From Enterobacter sp. SA187 (GTDB lineage: Bacteria; Pseudomonadota; Gammaproteobacteria; Enterobacterales; Enterobacteriaceae): a stretch of DNA of 64,000 nucleotides. The DNA lies in assembly GCF_001888805.2 (NCBI RefSeq), contig NZ_CP019113.1, forward strand, positions 496,001-560,000. Reading direction: 5' to 3'. A program made the position numbers and the translations under genes. Positions 60,714 through 64,000 of the stretch are shown here, one piece after another. The notes under the pieces are model-generated. The model saw only the letters and a program-made list of their open reading frames with translations. It was not told the origin of the DNA and did not search any database. Positions within the stretch are counted from its first letter, which is position 1. The number at the start of each line of letters is the position of its first letter.

Positions 60714-61577
60714 TTACTCTCCCTGCTGCTCCAGGGCATATTTGTACAGCGCGTTTTTCTTCACGCCATGAATTTCAGCCGCCAGCGCTGCGGCTTTTTT
60801 CAGCGGCAGTTCCGCCTGTAACAATGCCAGGGTACGCAGGGCATCCGCCGGCAGATCTTCTTCCTGCGCTTTATGCCCTTCGACGATGAGCACCATTTCA
60901 CCTTTGCGGCGGTTTTCGTCCTCTTTCACCCAGGCCAGCAGCTCGCCGACAGGCGCGCCCTGGATCGACTCCCAGGTTTTGGTCAGTTCACGCGCCAGCA
61001 CCACATAGCGCGATTCACCCAGCACGGCGCAAATATCTTCCAGGCTATCCAGCAGACGATGCGTGGACTCGTAGAAAATCAACGTGCGGGGCTCCGCTTC
61101 CAGCGCTTTCAGCGTGTCGCGGCGGCCTTTGGATTTGGCGGGCAGGAATCCTTCGTAGCAGAAACGATCCGACGGCAGCCCGGCGGCGCTTAACGCGGCG
61201 ATGGCGGCGCACGGCCCCGGCAGCGGCACCACGCGGATCCCGGCTTCGCGGCAGGTGCGCACCAGATGGTAGCCGGGATCGTTAATCAGCGGCGTGCCCG
61301 CATCGGAAACCAGCGCGATGTTCTGGCCTTCTTTGAGCTTTGCCACCAGGGTTTCCGCTTTTTGCTGCTCATTATGATCGTGCAGGGCGAAGAGCCGCGC
61401 GCTGATGGCGAAATGTTGCAGCAGTAATCCCGTGTGACGCGTGTCTTCAGCCGCAATTAAATCAACGCTTTGCAACACGGTGAGAGCACGTTGTGTAATA
61501 TCAGCCAAATTCCCGATAGGAGTGGGTACAATATAAAGCTGACCTTGAGAATTCTCAGCTGATTCGCGTTGTTTCAT
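60714..61577 (-). CDS. rsmI: 16S rRNA 2'-O-ribose C1402 methyltransferase
   Basis: The 287-residue tetrapyrrole-methylase-fold enzyme matches E. coli RsmI/YraL (LYIVPTPIGNLADITQRAL; AEDTRHTGLLLQHF; LVSDAGTPLINDPGYHLVR; PLPGPCAAIAALSAAGLPSDRFCYEGFLPAKSKGR). It methylates the ribose of C1402 in the ribosomal decoding site. Divergent from lpoA. Confidence 0.97.
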   Translation of the reverse strand: MKQRESAENSQGQLYIVPTPIGNLADITQRALTVLQSVDLIAAEDTRHTGLLLQHFAISARLFALHDHNEQQKAETLVAKLKEGQNIALVSDAGTPLINDPGYHLVRTCREAGIRVVPLPGPCAAIAALSAAGLPSDRFCYEGFLPAKSKGRRDTLKALEAEPRTLIFYESTHRLLDSLEDICAVLGESRYVVLARELTKTWESIQGAPVGELLAWVKEDENRRKGEMVLIVEGHKAQEEDLPADALRTLALLQAELPLKKAAALAAEIHGVKKNALYKYALEQQGE

Positions 61578-61639
61578 TGTTTCGTCCGTAGTGCCGATTT
61601 AATATTGAGCATTGCCTGAAAAATATCACTGGATACAGA

Positions 61640-63721
61640 ATGGTACCGTCAACATTTCTTCGTTCAAAAGCCACGCGTTGTCTGCCTGTGGTGCTGGCCG
61701 CCCTGCTTTTTGCAGGCTGCGGAACGCAATCACCGGATCAGAGCAGTGCGCACATGCAGGGCGCAGAGCAGGCTGATTCGGGTTATTACCTGAACCAGAT
61801 GCAGCAAAGCTCCGATGATAGCAAGACCAACTGGCAATTACTCGCCATTCGTGCACTGCTGAAAGAAGGTAAAACGCAGCAGGCGAGCGAGCTGTTCGCC
61901 CGGTTGCCGCAGGAACTCAGTGACGCGCAGCGTCGCGAGCAGGCGTTGCTGGCGGCGGAAATGAAAGTCGCGCAGAAAGATTTCCAGGGCGCGCAGGCGC
62001 TCCTCGGCAAAATGGATCCGGCAGAACTCGACAAAAATCAGCAAAGCCGATTCTGGCAGGCGGGCATTACCGCCCAGCAGGGTCGCCCTTCCCTGACGCT
62101 GTTGCGGGCGCTGATTGCGCAGGAGCCGCTGCTGGCGGCGAAAGAAAAGCAGGCCAACATAGACGCCACCTGGCAGGCACTGTCGCAGATGACGCCGGAA
62201 CAGGCGCAGGCGCTGGTGATCAATGCCGATGAAAACGTGCTGCAGGGCTGGCTGGATCTGCAACGCGTCTGGTTTGATAACCGTAACGATCCCAACATGC
62301 TGAAAGCGGGCATCAGCGACTGGCAGGTGCGTTATCCGCAAAACCCTGGCGCGAAAATGCTGCCGTCGCAGCTGGTGAACGTGCAGAACTTTACCCCGGC
62401 CTCCACCAGCAAAATTGCCCTGCTGCTGCCGTTGAACGGTCAGGCGGCGGTATTTGGCCGTACCATCCAGCAGGGTTTTGAAGCGGCGAAGAACGGCGTC
62501 GCTGCCGTATCAGGTCCGGCTACGCCTGCCCAGGTTGCGCAGGCCGCCACCACTGAAGAAAGCAGCGCGCCCGCGGACGTCGTCAGCCCGTCGGCGGCGC
62601 AGGTTGGCGATATCAGCGGTGAAGATCAGCCGCAGCCGGAAGCACAACCGACAGAGGCTGCTACGCCAGCGCCGTCCGCTGATGCGCCAGTGGCAGCCAC
62701 TGAAACAGCAGCCGCTCCGCCTTCAGCGGTCAGCACGCCCGCTAACCCTGGCGCGCAGCTAAAAGTGTATGACACCACCACGCAGCCGCTGGATCAGATC
62801 CTCACCCAGGTTCAGCAGGATGGCGCCAGCATTGTGGTGGGGCCGCTGCTGAAATCTAACGTCGAAGAGCTGATGAAGAGCAATACGGCGCTTAACGTGC
62901 TGGCCCTTAACCAGCCGGAAACCGTCGAGAGCCGGGCGAATATCTGTTACTTCGCCCTGTCGCCGGAAGATGAAGCCCGCGATGCGGCGCACCACATCTG
63001 GGATCAGGGCCACCGCGCGCCGTTAATGCTGGTGCCGCGCAGTACGCTTGGCGATCGCGTCACCAACGCTTTTGCCGATGAGTGGCAAAAACTCGGCGGC
63101 GGTACGGTGCTGCAACAGAAATTTGGTTCCACAGCAGAACTGAAGATGGGCATTAACAGCAATTCCGGTATCGCGCTCACCGGCAGCCCGGTGACCGCCA
63201 GCCTGCCTGCGCAGCAGAGCGTCACTATCGGCGGCCTGACCATTCCGGCGCCGCCCAGCGATGCGCAAATCAGCGGCGGCGGTAATGTTGATGCAGCCTA
63301 TATTCTGGCAACGCCGGATGAAATTGCGCTTATCAAACCGATGATCGCCATGCGCAACGGCAGCCAGAGCCATGCCACGCTGTACGCCAGTTCCCGCAGT
63401 GCGAAAGGCATTGCCGGTCCGGATTTCCGTCTTGAGATGGAAGGCCTGCAATACAGCGAGATCCCGATGCTGGCGGGCAGCAATCCGGCGCTGATGCAGC
63501 AGGCGCTCAGCAGCGTGAACAACGATTATTCACTGGCGCGTCTGTATGCCATGGGCGTGGATGCCTGGGCGCTGGCTAATCATTTCTCGCAAATGCGCCA
63601 GGTGCCGGGCTTTGAGATTAACGGCAACACCGGCGACCTTTCCGCCACTCAGGATTGTGTGATTAACAGGAAGTTATCATGGCTGAAATACCAACAGGGG
63701 CAGATCGTCCCGGCCGGTTAA
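61640..63721 (+). CDS. lpoA: Outer-membrane lipoprotein activator of PBP1A
   Basis: The 693-residue protein (E. coli 678) has a lipoprotein signal with lipobox FAGC (Cys27), an N-terminal helical TPR-like domain to about 255, an Ala/Pro/Thr-rich low-complexity insertion (about 294-373) and a C-terminal periplasmic-binding-protein-like domain. It reaches from the outer membrane through peptidoglycan to stimulate PBP1A (MrcA). Its end overlaps yraN by 43 bp. Confidence 0.96.
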   Translation: MVPSTFLRSKATRCLPVVLAALLFAGCGTQSPDQSSAHMQGAEQADSGYYLNQMQQSSDDSKTNWQLLAIRALLKEGKTQQASELFARLPQELSDAQRREQALLAAEMKVAQKDFQGAQALLGKMDPAELDKNQQSRFWQAGITAQQGRPSLTLLRALIAQEPLLAAKEKQANIDATWQALSQMTPEQAQALVINADENVLQGWLDLQRVWFDNRNDPNMLKAGISDWQVRYPQNPGAKMLPSQLVNVQNFTPASTSKIALLLPLNGQAAVFGRTIQQGFEAAKNGVAAVSGPATPAQVAQAATTEESSAPADVVSPSAAQVGDISGEDQPQPEAQPTEAATPAPSADAPVAATETAAAPPSAVSTPANPGAQLKVYDTTTQPLDQILTQVQQDGASIVVGPLLKSNVEELMKSNTALNVLALNQPETVESRANICYFALSPEDEARDAAHHIWDQGHRAPLMLVPRSTLGDRVTNAFADEWQKLGGGTVLQQKFGSTAELKMGINSNSGIALTGSPVTASLPAQQSVTIGGLTIPAPPSDAQISGGGNVDAAYILATPDEIALIKPMIAMRNGSQSHATLYASSRSAKGIAGPDFRLEMEGLQYSEIPMLAGSNPALMQQALSSVNNDYSLARLYAMGVDAWALANHFSQMRQVPGFEINGNTGDLSATQDCVINRKLSWLKYQQGQIVPAG

Positions 63722-64000
63722 CGCGTAAACAGACCGGCGAGGCGTGGGAAGTACGCGCGCGTCGCTGGCTGGAAGGCAAAGGACTGCGTTTTATCGCCGC
63801 CAACGTGCATGCGCGTGGCGGCGAAATTGATCTGATAATGAAACACGGGCCGACGACGGTCTTCATTGAAGTTCGCTACCGCAAAACGGCGACATTCGGC
63901 GGCGCTGCGGCCAGCGTTACCCGGCAAAAACAGTTGCGATTGCTGCAAACCGCGCGTTTGTGGCTTGCCCGGCACAATGGGAGTTTTGACACTGTGGATT
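63679..64000 (+). CDS. yraN: YraN family protein, N-terminal part (3' end outside window)
   Basis: The frame starts with ATG inside the end of lpoA and runs off the window after 107 codons. KQTGEAWEVRARRWLEGKGLRFIAANV and RGGEIDLIMKHGPTTVFIEVRYRK match the UPF0102 endonuclease-like fold of E. coli YraN (131 residues), with the nuclease-like E-x-D...E-V-K/R pattern. Role unknown. Confidence 0.93.
   Translation, partial: MAEIPTGADRPGRLTRKQTGEAWEVRARRWLEGKGLRFIAANVHARGGEIDLIMKHGPTTVFIEVRYRKTATFGGAAASVTRQKQLRLLQTARLWLARHNGSFDTVD

Overview
The window reads as chromosome of a motile member of the Enterobacteriaceae, most like the Enterobacter/Lelliottia/Leclercia/Kosakonia group. Many proteins are recognisable orthologues of E. 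coli K-12 proteins, and the backbone order (yqjH-yqjI-aer-patA ... fadH-rlmG-ygjP-ygjR-alx-sstT-uxaA-uxaC-exuT-exuR-yqjABCDEKFG-yhaH-yhaJ-yhaK-rnpB-garK-garR-garL-garD ... rsmI-lpoA-yraN) follows the E. coli map. The accessory content differs. Species cannot be fixed from sequence alone. No insertion sequence, phage gene, tRNA, CRISPR array or replication origin was seen.

Layout. 1-7 kb: end of a J-domain gene, the iron/nickel pair yqjH-yqjI with its operators, two chemoreceptors (an MCP and Aer), each with a sigma-28 promoter, then patA behind a sigma-54 promoter. 7-14 kb: an accessory sugar locus with a GH130 enzyme, a GH13 alpha-glucosidase-like enzyme and a complete ABC importer. 14-22.4 kb: the whole AI-2 system (lsrACDBFG divergent from lsrRK). 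These two blocks fill the patA-fadH interval that holds ebg/ygj genes in E. coli. 22.6-30.3 kb: fadH, rlmG, ygjP, ygjR, the manganese riboswitch with alx, and sstT. 30.4-36 kb: hexuronate catabolism (uxaCA, exuT, exuR). 36-40.6 kb: DedA protein, mzrA, the yqjCDEK envelope genes, yqjF and yqjG. 40.6-45.6 kb: an accessory pectin-oligomer block (TIM-barrel isomerase, TogB-like binding protein, oligogalacturonate lyase) and a divergent unknown 546-residue protein. 45.9-53.5 kb: yhaH, yhaJ, yhaK, RNase P RNA, and galactarate catabolism without garP. 53.6-60 kb: the galactitol operon gatYZABCD with gatR. 60-64 kb: a small unknown gene, rsmI, lpoA and the start of yraN.

Functionally the window is rich in plant-sugar and sugar-acid use. 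Oligogalacturonate lyase would yield galacturonate for ExuT/UxaC/UxaA; gar genes handle galactarate, gat genes galactitol, and the 7-14 kb locus an unidentified glycoside probably containing beta-mannose and alpha-glucose. Regulatory DNA is often readable by eye: YqjI and Fur sites, two sigma-28 promoters, one sigma-54 promoter with an NtrC-like site, LsrR-, ExuR- and GatR-type repeats, several CRP-like sites, and a pair of LacI-type palindromes whose regulator is not encoded here. REP/BIME elements sit in many 3' intergenic gaps.
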